DNA of 31,545 bases from Mnemiopsis leidyi (Eukaryota > Ctenophora > Tentaculata > Lobata > Bolinopsidae). The stretch covers positions 414,326 to 445,870 of the forward strand of contig JH154184.1 in the NCBI GenBank assembly GCA_000226015.1, given 5' to 3'. The translations under genes and the position numbers were made by a program. Below the pieces are notes generated by a model. The model did no database searches, had not been told where the DNA came from, and worked only from the letters and a program-made list of their open reading frames with translations. Positions within the stretch are counted from its first letter, which is position 1. Each line of letters opens with the position of its first letter. Shown here piece after piece: positions 1-10,500 of the stretch.

Positions 1-1390
1 TTCCAACTGTGATGATGTCACTATGGTAATTTACTTTTACCTAACATTTAGGGGGGTTTGTCATGATGACGAATGATGATAGAGGGGAGGGGTGAGGGGG
101 ATAAAAATTACTGAAAATTTGCTGACGTCATATGTGAACGACCCCTTATTATTATTAAGCGAATTTTAATGAATTATAGATGCAGATCTTTCTAGTTTGC
201 CTCAGAATCAGACTCAGAGAGGGCAGTAGCTGTAGAGAGAGCCGCGCAGCGCTCGATAAATTGTTAGCAATAGTATATTGAGACCTGGGATCAAGTTGCA
301 TAAACACGTAAGAAATCTTTAAAATTTCAGTAATATCATTATTATCTGTTGAAGAGTGGAATAAGTAAAAGTTTGACTTTTATAATTTTACAACACGTGC
401 ATCCTTCTGAGTCCTGACAATTTTTTTCTTTGATAACCTTTATTTGCTACGAAGGAGGGTCTGACAAAATCAGGTACATTTCTGACACCGACTCATTGTT
501 TTGGCGTTAATTGTGTTAGATAATCTTTTTATGTTTTGTTACAATTCCAAGTTCTAGTTCTTGAAAGTGCAACGTAAATTGAATTTATGGGGAAAGGCAG
601 GGCTCATGCTACTATTTAAAAATGATTTTCCATTTCGCATTCGGGCTCGAAAATAACCTGCACGTAAAATTTGATTATCTTTCGTGTCTCATGAGAATGA
701 ATGATAAGAAATTATAGAAACTCTGAAAATTTTATCAAGTTATAAAGAACTCCGAATCAAAACTTTCAGGGCACGTACTTATACCACGCATACGCTCTCA
801 GTTATTTCGTATGAAGGTCAGACAATTCAATAATGAAAGACAAACCAGTTTACCAGCACCGTAAAAAGCTTTTGTCAGACTCATGCCTAAAGTCACACAC
901 AAGTGCTTAATTTACCCATTTTCAAACGCAAGTAAATATTTTTGGAATGTAAGAATAGTCGGCTAAAGGTTATATGAATCAGGATCAATAAATCAAATTG
1001 TAGTGGCCAAAGCCCAAAGTAAAAAAGTAAGTTTGTAAAATCATGTTTGCTGTGCATGGCTCTTTTGAACTGTTTTCAACGAAGGAGAAGAGTTTCTGCT
1101 TCTATGGTATGGTACATATATATTATTATTAGTATTACTGACATGCATATATTGCATGTTACCTACAACTACTTTGAACTTTTATTCATACTTAATCTTA
1201 TATCGAGACCTGAATAATATTGTACCTAAAATTGTTCCTTGTGTAATTTCCATTCTGATTTTTGATGAAAATGATAAAAGGAACTAAACTAGGGGTGGAT
1301 TAGGAATTTGTAAAGTTAGGTGCCTTTATTCGTTTGTAGGAAAAAAGATCCGTGATAAATACAAAAACAGAGCAGTAAAACAGGTAATAT
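1..1390. other. Intergenic, AT-rich, no gene seen
   Basis: I see no conserved coding segment, RNA gene or clear transposon end in this stretch. Reading frames are short on both strands. A single CACGTG lies at 394-399. Confidence 0.5.
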
Positions 1391-1578
1391 CAAGTTACAC
1401 TTACATAACGAGTAAGTGTGAAGTAACACAATTTACGCCTCGAGCGTAGCGAGTGGCGTAAATCTCATTATTCACCGAAGCAGAAGGCTGGGTTTAATAA
1501 TGATATGTTTTCAACGAGGGCGGAGCCCGAGTTGAAAACACGTTGTTACTTTGCACTTATGAGTTATGTAACGATATC
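1391..1578. repeat. Foldback element with nested hairpins
   Basis: Outer arms of about 30 bp (about 1399-1430 and 1541-1572) are imperfect reverse complements of each other. Between them lie three further stem-loops in series: tttacgcc (1432-1439) with ggcgtaaa (1455-1462), cattatt (1466-1472) with aataatg (1496-1502), and gttttcaac (1507-1515) with gttgaaaac (1531-1539). The layout fits a foldback-type or non-autonomous DNA element. No coding capacity is visible. The right arm recurs near 1911-1940, tying it to the neighbouring tandem repeats. Confidence 0.6.
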
Positions 1579-2340
1579 ATTTACGATTACCAAGTAGAAT
1601 TTGCAGGCAGTGCGGGCGGTAGCTAGCATTAACAAGAAAAAAGGACGTTCTCTCGTATCACTAATTTGGAGCAGACCTCAGAGTCATGTAACGATATCAT
1701 CTAAGAAGTAAAAACAACAGGCGCGGTGCGGGAAGTTGCTAGTAGTAGTAATAACAAGAAAAAGGACGTTCTTTCGTATCTCTAATTTGGGAAAAGTGTG
1801 AGGTAATACGGCTAAAACTGTGAAAATGATAGCAAAAGGGTGAGGTAATACGGTGATGTAATACAAAAAGGTGATGTAATACGAGTACGACAACAATGTG
1901 CAAATAACGGGTTGTTACTTTGCACTTATGAGTTATGTAACGATTGCTCTAACCAGAGCCCTTTTGCGCGTAAGCACCTGGTTAGGCGTAAGCACCTGGT
2001 TAGGTGAAATGAAACGATAAATTGCAGGTAGTGCAGGCCTAAGAGTGATGTAACATTATTATCTAGGAGTAGGAAGTTAAATTAGCAGGCAGTGCGGGTA
2101 GTTGCTAGTAATGGCAGAAAAAAAGACTTTCTCTCGTATCATTAATTTGCAGAAAGAGTGAGGTAATACAGCTAAAACTTTGAAAATAATAGCAAAAGGG
2201 TGAGGTTATACGGTGGTGTAATACGAAAAAGGGTGATGTTATAGTTATACGGAAAAAGTGTGATGTAATACGAAAAAGGGTGATGTATTACGAAAAAAAG
2301 TGTGAAACTGATGTAATACGACAAAAATGTGCAAATACCA
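1540..2340. repeat. Degenerate long tandem repeat with inner short repeats
   Basis: Blocks about 250-390 bp long recur three times. Each has a core like gttatgtaacgatatcat, then a caggcagtgcgggNNgtNgctag stretch, then aacaagaaaaaggacgttctNtcgtat, then aatttggNNaaagtgtgaggtaatacggc. Between the cores, an 18-20 bp motif (gtgatgtaatacgaaaaag and variants) is repeated many times, for example at 1853-1890 and 2215-2320. The short reading frames through it are repeat translations and not genes. Confidence 0.65.
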
Positions 2341-2399
2341 CGTTTTACTTAAGGGGTTAAGCTCAAAAATTCCAAAATCTTACGAAAGTCCTTATTATA

Positions 2400-2490
2400 G
2401 CGCTGGCCAACGCGACCGGGAAAAAACTCCCGCCCCCCTTGCCGGGGCCCAACAAAGGCCCCCTTTGCCAAGGCAAAGGAGGGGCCGAAG
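2400..2490. repeat. GC-rich hairpin
   Basis: A strongly GC-rich island in AT-rich surroundings. The segment 2457-2469 pairs with 2472-2486, giving a stem of about 13 bp with a two-base bulge and a two-base loop. It may be the edge of a mobile element or a fold-prone intergenic sequence. No function is claimed. Confidence 0.45.
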
Positions 2491-2635
2491 GCTCACTTAT
2501 ACATTAGTAATAAAATTGAAATTAAGAACTCCACCAATATTTCTAGAACCTTTCATATTAAAGTAGAACTACAAGTACATATCTCTAAGACTCAGCGCGG
2601 TATATTACATTTACAGGCGGCAAAAGAAAGAAAGT

Positions 2636-3660
2636 CCAAAGTTATGTGGTGGGAGCAGGTTTCAGTGGAATCGCAGCATAACAGTAACACCTCCTTGAGG
2701 ACATGGGAATCGAGTTAGTGACTTTCTTACAGCCAAACACTGTAAGGGATTATGCGAAAGTTCCCAAATCAAATCATGTAGACCCTAAACAATTTAACAT
2801 CAAACAAAAATTATAAATTTTCTCAGTGACGTCTATAATAATAACGCAAACTGCTCCGTAAAATTAGTCAGAAACAAAAATACCGTATTCAGACACGAGA
2901 TATTCGAGAAGAGTAAGGATATACAGGAGGAACCTGGTAAAAAAATTGGTGTCATCGGAACTGGGGCCTCAGCCGTGCAAGCTGTCCCGATGATCTCAGA
3001 TTCTCAGAGATGGGGTGGAACATCTGACCGTATTTCAGAAAACCCCTGCATGTTCCGGACCCACATCAAACTTCAAGTTTACTGATAGAACTAAGTTTGT
3101 GTTCGGATACCTTCCTGGACTTAAGAGGTTGTACCGATGTGGGGGTTTTGGAGGTACGAACGGAGATTCTTCCTCATTTTCATGCTGCTAAACAGAAACA
3201 TTTCTATCGTACTAGGGTGGCTGCGTGAACAGTTACGAAGTTCCAATTCCATACACAAAGCTATCAGCAAGTACATCAAAGAAGTAGTGAACTTGAAGGA
3301 CCAGCTGATACAGCCGACAAACTGACTCCTATTCCTAAGTACCCGCTGGGATGTAAGAGGATAACACCCGTCAGTTCGTATCTCCAAACTTTCAACAAAC
3401 AAAACGTTCTGCACCTGGTCATCATTTACGCAACAGGATTTGACCTGATTAAACGCGTAAAGGTGTTTCAGCGTAAACGCGTTTCAGGTGAAGTGAACGG
3501 AAAGCCTCTCCGAAGATCACCCGGACGAACCACAAGCCTACTACGGAACTACCCTGACCCACCACCTTTGTCCGAACTACTTCAAACCAGCTCTAGGACA
3601 CAACTAGCTCTAGGACACAACTCTTTCAAATTCATCTTCATCCTGGGGCTGGAATGTACC
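2636..3660 (+). pseudogene. Decayed Baeyer-Villiger/FMO-type monooxygenase
   Basis: Pieces of a class-B flavin monooxygenase appear in the correct order but in different frames and with stops. They are: the FAD-binding Rossmann motif YVVGAGFSGIAA (about 2640-2685), followed by a stop and then LLEDMGIELVTF; the NADP-binding motif KKIGVIGTGASAVQAVP (about 2938-2990); FKFTDRTKFVFGYLPGLKRLY (in pieces, about 3070-3135); the LTP-YPLGCKRITP block (about 3322-3372); IIYATGFDLI (about 3423-3450); a GEVNGKPL-like segment (about 3488-3510); and a LGHNSF-like end (about 3610-3635). Family members oxidise ketones or soft nucleophiles with FAD and NADPH. Several frameshifts and stops within about 1 kb indicate a pseudogene. 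It may be a former multi-exon gene, since an AG precedes the first block. The 3' end abuts a SINE. Confidence 0.72.
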
Positions 3661-3906
3661 AAGGCTTTTACAGTTATAATGAAGGGGCTCCTGGAAGATT
3701 CTTGATCTTTTAACGGATACCCTCCTCATTCAACCCTCAAAGTCAATCACGGTTTCCCGGTCGTTCGGCTGAGTCGACCGAAGAGGCGAAGAAGATTACA
3801 TAGGCAAATGCCCTTAGTGCACTGGCGAATCTGGGACTTGAAGTTGAACCCCCGATCTCCTGCATAGAAAGTCGGGATATAATAGATACCACTACACCAC
3901 CAACCC
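3658..3906 (-). mobile_element. tRNA-derived SINE
   Basis: On the minus strand the element begins at about 3906 with a tRNA-like head (3822-3906). An A-box-like TGGTGTAGTGG is followed about 45 bases later by a B-box-like GGTTCAACTTC, resembling a decayed Asp/Gly-type tRNA. The body (3658-3821) includes gactcagccgaacgaccggg and gaggagggtatccgttaaaag, and ends near aaagccttgg. A related body lies at 16755-16892 in the opposite orientation, with similarity for about 130 bp, which supports a dispersed repeat. The 3' part overlaps the apparent end of the monooxygenase pseudogene, so the exact boundary is uncertain. Confidence 0.62.
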
Positions 3907-3909
3907 ATA

Positions 3910-4730
3910 ATTACAGTAGTCAGTCTGGTCTGGAGGGGCTGCTCTTGAAGGGGAAGTCTAGGGTGTGTAGGGACGTAGGGTGTGTAGGGTGTGCTTGAGG
4001 GAGACATCTATGGATATGAGTATCAGGACTGGTCGACGAGAAAGAGGAAGAACAAAGTGTTTGAAGGTTGGAAGTTTTGTACCAGATACTGATAGTACAG
4101 GAATTCTAGGGGGATAAACTGGACTTTCTGGCCGACTAAGCTAATCTGACTAGTCTCCGGTGGTACAACCGCACATTTCATTAGGAAAACTAAGTGTGCG
4201 AGTAGTTTCCTTATTCTCAGTATGTGTCGAATGCGACTTTCATTATTCATATAAAATTGAAACTTGACAGAATATAGTGACAATGTTATTATTCTTAGTT
4301 ACTAAACGTCATTATCCTATGATTAGCTCTGATTTTTGTGAGAATTAATGATAATCCAAACTGCACAAAACTGTTGTATCACAGACATAACTTTTGGTAT
4401 GACATTTTCTACGTGGACAACCAGGACAAGCTCTAGCAGCATGTTGTTCTATTTATGACGATTGTATAAGCGACTTATTAAGCGCATTTATGATAATCTA
4501 GCTGCTTAATTAGATACACCCAGTGGATTACCTAAGATTAGTGCATCAGCTCTCAGCAGTAAGGTAGGTAGAATACATAGCTATTAGCTACATAGCTATT
4601 AGCTACAGCGATAAAAATAACTGCTACAGCAATATTGTCTACTCTATTAGCAGCCATTACACACCTTCACACACTACAACTCCCGGAAATATAACCATCA
4701 CTAATTGAGATAATTTAGATGTGCGGTACG
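3910..4730. other. Intergenic, no gene seen
   Basis: It contains a small g/t-rich tandem motif (tagggtgtgtaggg, about 3958-3990) and a short direct repeat (acatagctattagct, about 4574-4605). No coding or RNA gene is recognised. Confidence 0.45.
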
Positions 4731-4733
4731 TAG

Positions 4734-4840
4734 CACGTGGCTTATCACGTGGTCCAGCGCGCACGTCACGTGCGGTGCTACGCGACCTTCTATTGGTTCT
4801 ATAGCGAGCAAAAGAGCTATTTATAGCGGGTCACGTGGTC
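4734..4840 (+). promoter_or_regulatory. Promoter-like cluster: four CACGTG, CCAAT, TATA-like
   Basis: CACGTG occurs at 4734, 4746, 4767 and 4832. A reversed CCAAT box (tattggtt) lies at 4791-4798 and a TATA-like ctatttatag at 4817-4826. The sequence is locally GC-rich. The layout looks like a core promoter, but I find no coding exon downstream in the next kilobase on either strand. It may drive a non-coding transcript, belong to a repeat, or be an orphan. A similar CACGTGGTC plus TATTGGTT pairing occurs at 31061-31088. Confidence 0.4.
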
Positions 4841-4849
4841 TATGCGAGG

Positions 4850-5790
4850 CAAGGTATCCTAGCAACACAATATAGCTGTGTCCTCATTCTGTTGTACTGT
4901 TCTCGGTCGTGGTCTGGCGACTGGGAACACCAATTATTGCTTCCTAAAATTTTGCTAGTTAATACTTTATTCGTTTCCAAATTCCTTGATTAGACTAGAG
5001 TTTTTGAGTTGGGATCTCGTAGTTTGCCGGCCGTGTAGAGTCAGGTTAGTTTGAGTTTAATTTACTTTCAGCATGCAGCGCAGACAGCTTTCGTGGTTGA
5101 TTTAGAAGTTTTCCTTACATTGTACACATAACTTGACCCAAAGTGCCTTTAATTTTTGAATCGACTTTGATTTTCAGGTTTCTCCAGAAAAATGCGACAG
5201 AAGTTTTAAAACGGAAGTCCTGAATTGGGACAGATCTGCAGAGAAAATTAGGAATTATAAAGATGTTACACCTAGCTTACGATTGGTGATCACCTTGGAC
5301 CAGCCAACAGTAATGTAGTCAACAGATATCAACTTATATTCGGTCATATAAGACTACACCACTGGATTTCACTGACTTAAGGACTTAGGAACCCAAGGCC
5401 AAATTTAACAGATTATTTTCAACAAAATAGCGGTTAGATAATCTTCTAGGATGGAGTCTGGGACTTAGGGTTTGTGAAATAGGAGATTTAAAATTTGATA
5501 AAGATATGTCTGAAAAACTTTGATCTTGCCTATTATTGCAGTCGATTCATTGTCAGTATCAGTAATATATTCATACTTTTAAATTTTAATATTTTGTTTG
5601 GGATATGTGTCGTGCTCTTAAAGCATGTAACCAATTTGTTAAATACTATCAGAATCAATTAACATCTAATTAACACAGTGATAATGAATGAGGGTAGTCT
5701 GGGGAGGACTAGCAGATGAGTTTTGTCAGGTATTATGAGCAGTTCCACTATCAAATCCTGCTGGTGCTGATCACACACATCTCACCAACA
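4850..5790. other. Intergenic, no gene seen
   Basis: No long reading frame, conserved motif or repeat stands out. An ATG at about 5073 opens only ten codons. Confidence 0.45.
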
Positions 5791-5798
5791 TTAGCACG

Positions 5799-5957
5799 TG
5801 CGTGGTTACGCGCACTATGGTGATCATGGTTACGCGCATGTAAATGCGCACTATAGTTACCATGGTTACGCGCATGTAAACGCGCACTATGGTGACCATG
5901 GTTACGCGCATGTAAACGCGCACTATAGTTACCATGGTTACGCGCACTGTGGTGGTG
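5799..5957. repeat. 36-bp tandem repeat array
   Basis: A unit beginning catggttacgcgcatgtaaa starts at 5825, 5861, 5897 and 5933, an exact 36-bp period, with a partial unit before it. Alternate units differ (agttac versus ggtgac), giving a 72-bp higher-order period. Both strands are open through the array because 36 is divisible by three. With no ATG start in frame, I do not call a gene. Confidence 0.85.
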
Positions 5958-6009
5958 ATGTGCAGCACGGCGGGGTAGAGATAGCGGGCTGTTTGCAGTG
6001 ATGTGATCA

Positions 6010-7577
6010 CGTGTATGGTCACGTTACTTTACGTGTCTTGAAGTACTGGGATTTGGACTATATTTATTTGTGACCGAGCTATTTTGTGAGGAGATTAATG
6101 TTTAATGCGCGACTGAATTGCTCTTTGATTATTACTGATAATATTTGATATTTACTGATAAATTGTAATTGAGATGATTGAATTAGGATTTAGGATGTTC
6201 AACCGTCACTGATTAGAAAAGTTGCTTCATCATCTATCATCTTATAGAAGAGAAGATTAGAAAATTTGTTTAGACTAATGAATGAACTAATTTTAGCTTT
6301 CAAACGGAGCATTTTAGCTGTCGCGATTATATAAATAACTGAAATTGGAATTTGCACCCTCCGGAAGGAAACTAGCGATCTTTCTGGAATATATATATAC
6401 TATTATATTTTAACAACGTATGATAGCAGTATATTATACTGAATGTTTAACTTGTCGATTAAAGGATAAAGGATTGTTTATTATATAAGCGAACTTGACA
6501 GGGCGCATTTGTTAATGTGTTCCTGGTACTGCTCCTTCATTAATATTTTTACTGTGTTAATTGGGGTTAATTGATGACTAGGTTGAGTTAATTGTCACAT
6601 AATGTAATGTATATTGTTATGATCAGAATGTATTTAGTTATGAATATTATTAATATAATTATGCATATTTAATGATGTGTATTCAGATGATTAAGATCAC
6701 GTAATGAATATTCAGTATTAAAAGTGGTTGCTTCAAGTTTTAATTTTGATTGCAAATAATGTTCATTTCACGGTCAAGTTATTTCCTTACACATAACTCC
6801 GATTTTATGATTTGTCCAAAGCAAACTATTAGCTAAACAATCAACAAAAAAATGGATACGCAAAAACGGATTAGAACATTCCAAATATTGGCATTCTTAT
6901 CGATCGGACATGAATTATAATTGTCATGTGAGCTGTTCGGAATGATGAAAAATTGTGCGTTAGAAATATATCAATACTCACAAAGATCTAAAACGAGGAT
7001 TCTATCCTCCGGCTTAAATCCTTCAATACTTATCGAAAGCTTTTTAACTTTTATACTCATTTCGATATACTTTACAATGCTAGAAATATCAAAATTATCT
7101 ACATACTGGCTAGAAATATTTTCAAAACAGTCTTAAGATTGAGTTTTACTAAAGTTCGTATTATAATTTATATCATATATTGATATATGTTGCCAAACAA
7201 ATAATGTCCTTGTCAAATTTCACTCTATCTTTTTAATCAAAACCCCACATCAAAAGCATATTTTTAATCCTTCGACCTGTTAAAATTCCACCAAGATCTA
7301 ATGCTAGAATAAGGTCTACAAGCCTAAGTATAATATAGCAGGAATAATTGCCCTCATTGGGTTAAATGTACATAGTATAATTAAACATTCTAGCTAGCTA
7401 ATGTGCTTATGTTAAAATATATACTCTTGACCAGGAAGACTGTACTTAATTACATTGAAATTTAAATTATATAGTATTGCCAGTTGAGCAATCCGTAGAC
7501 CTGGGACTTACTTTTACTTTATCGACTAGCAATGGAGAAAACCTAGTCAAAACCAAAAAATAAACAACTATTCACAA
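6010..7577. other. AT-rich intergenic, contains ACBD3 3' flank
   Basis: Nothing coding is recognised. The stretch lies downstream of the ACBD3 stop codon, so the part near 7577 probably contains its 3' UTR. Confidence 0.45.
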
Positions 7578-10500
7578 TCACCGCGTGTAGAACACTCTAT
7601 AGTAAACTGTTTTAGAGCGCAACAACGAAAATGAGTTGTCGAACATTAGCAAATATGTGCCGCCGCGCGGGAACGCGTGCGATCCCGTTATGACCTTTTC
7701 ATGGCTGCTACGTCGCAAAATAGGAAGGATCGGCTCTCGTCTCACTTTAAGCTCTGCTGCACCGTTCTCACCTACTCCCTCCTCTTCCCACTCGAAACTA
7801 GCTCCAAACCCGATATCATAGTTCTGTGTAGCGAACTCCCAGTAGAGCGCAGTTCCTGACTCGTAGGTCGGTATCCTGACAGTTACAGTCTCCCCGCGTC
7901 CCACACTGAGGATGGAGTCGGTGTCGCGCGACACCTCCGCCACGAACAGATCTACACCGGTCTTGCTCCACATCCTCACTTCTCCATCCGACTCATCTTC
8001 TGTGTCAATAACGGGGGACGTAGCTTCCACGTCAGGAAGCTGGTTTTGTAGGGTCTCCGCGAGTGCGGACAATTCTGCAGCGTTGTTAGGTTTAGCGAGG
8101 TCGGCTTCCTGTAGTGTAATTTCGTCCTGTGCAGGCTGGGACACTTCCGTGGCATCGTCTACTGGTGGGCAGGAAGATCTTTCTAGAGTTCGTGGTAGGG
8201 GCGGAGCTGTCATCTCTGGAACAGCAGCAGTAACTGTGTCATTTACTGTGTCAGTTGGAGTATCAGTTACAATATCCGTTACAGTATCAGTTACAGTATC
8301 AGTTACAGTATTAGTCACAGTATCAGTAACAGAATCGGTTACAGTATTAGTCAAAGTATCAGTAACAGTATCAGTAATAGTATCAGATAAAGGCTCTGTA
8401 TCTGGTTCAGGTGAAACTTCTGAAGTTTCTGCCACAACGTCCACCCCAACTTCAACATCACCCTCTGACTTATCCTTAGACTGCTCCAGTTCCTCCGCTA
8501 GGATAACTTCAACATTCTCCACGACAGTTCCTTCAGGCTCCTTACATGCCTCGTCCGAGCTGATTACTTGTAGAGATTCCCCAGAGCTAATCATAGAAAA
8601 TGACTCCTGACTGTTAGTCCCACTTCGTGAGGGAACAAAGAGTGTATCCTTGTCCGGCTCTGAGTCCGATGAGGCAATTTTTGTTTCTTCTGGTGAGATT
8701 TGACTTGCATCTTCTTCAGTACTTTTAACTGGAGCAGATTGTAATGAGACTGCTTCTACTTCAGCTGTTTCGACAGCAGATGATTCAACTGCAGCTACCA
8801 CTTCTTGCTCAACAGTTTTATTGGTCTCAACGTGTTGCTGTGCTGGTTCTGGCTGCTGATTTACCTCAGTGCTGCTGGCCTGAGCCACCCTTGACTTCAA
8901 AGATTTCAGCTGATCGTCGTATGCAGCCATCTGAACCAAGTATGAGTCCTGCTCTGGAGTCAGTTCATGTCCAGATTCCTTCATCTGCTTGAGATACATT
9001 ACACATGCGAAATGTTGGGCCAGAATCGTGTTAAGAGTTTCAGGAGTAACTGTGTTCGTGTTTTCTGTTTGGGTTGTTGGAGCTTCTGTAGACTCACTCT
9101 GAGATATTTCTGGATCAGCGACAGTTTCCTGTGAGTCGGTAGATGGTTTTTCCGAAACTTCTTCGGCTGGTTGAGAATTATCTTCAGATATTTGGACGGC
9201 TGTGGCAGCTTCTGCATTCATTTCTTCGGCGACTTCGCTCTCAGCTTCAGCCACTACCCCAGAAACAATTTCCTTGACAATTTCATCCTTGACATTACCA
9301 TCAGCAGATTCAGTATTCGCAACTGAGCCAATTAAAGCTTCTGGCTGCGTATCTTCAGCTTCTTCATTTGCATCAAGAGTAGGTGAACTGTCAGCCATCA
9401 CATCACCAGCTTGTCCATTCACATTTTCTGCGGTTTTTAGATCAACCGCCGATTCTGGAACACTTGATATCGAGGTTTCAACGGCAGCTTGCGAAGATAT
9501 GGGCTCAGTTTCGGCGTCCATCACTTTGGAGGAATTTTCTGATTGAATTTGAAAACTTTCAGTGACAACTTCTAAAGGTGACTCAAATTCATTAACGACG
9601 GGATTAACGGCTGTTTCCGATTCCACAACACCATTCACGTGACCATCGTCACCAGTTACAACTTCAGTCTTACCGACAGAACTGTCCCTCTCATTTCCAG
9701 CACTACCCGTAACATCTCCATTTGTAGACTCGGGAAGAAGAAGTTCCGGACATTTTGTAGGCTCCACCACGCCTATTGGGGCTCCGTTTTGTTCTGATTG
9801 ATGTAAGTTTGTGGCTGGGGTTACTGAAGGGACTGTTTCTGTAGCGGAGGGGGTTGAGGTGGGAGGGGTGGGGGTGGGAGGGGCGGAGGTGGCAGTCGGA
9901 GGTATTGGTGGTGTAGAGTGTACGTTACGGTCGTTCTTTTCCTGAGGAATATGTCACGTTCATTCATAAAATCCTTGTCTAATAAATATCTTTGTTTAAA
10001 TGACTGTGTGATCTTAAGACTCGAGGACACTTAAAAAGGACCGATTTCGAATCTATTAATAACAAACATTACTACTGTTCAGGACTTGATCACTTACCAA
10101 ACCCGGCATGTCTTCATCTTCGTCACTACTGTTTTCTTGCTCTCTAAAATTTGAGTAGTAATGTGAGATCTCACTTTAACACTTCTCAAGGACCGACGAT
10201 TTGATGATGGATACTGGATTAAAGTTTACAAAATTATTGTGACGTTGCAGATCGATCACTAAGAAATGGTGTACGTGCGCGCGCTGATGAAATTTACAGA
10301 GCGATTTCACGATTTATTGCATCACTAAAACGTCGTCGCGCGCTACATATGTGTAGCTCAAATTGTCACATGTTACCAAATATGTCGATCAAATTTTAGC
10401 TATTTATGGAATTTAGTAATCCGCACTTTGTCCAAATGACGAAACTAATGCTACGTATCGCACTAACTTTTGCTTGGTTATCTCCTCCGCTTTTCTCACA

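Noticed and set aside
3822..3906. tRNA gene on the minus strand
   Set aside because: A-box and B-box are present, but the B-box is degenerate and no acceptor stem pairs convincingly. It is better explained as a SINE head.
5798..6001. His/Tyr/Ala-rich frame through the 36-bp array
   Set aside because: The period is divisible by three, so openness is automatic. There is no ATG and no family resemblance.
7912..8610. A 232-codon Ser/Thr/Val frame on the plus strand
   Set aside because: Antisense shadow of the ACBD3 low-complexity exon, where the minus strand has clear domain homology.
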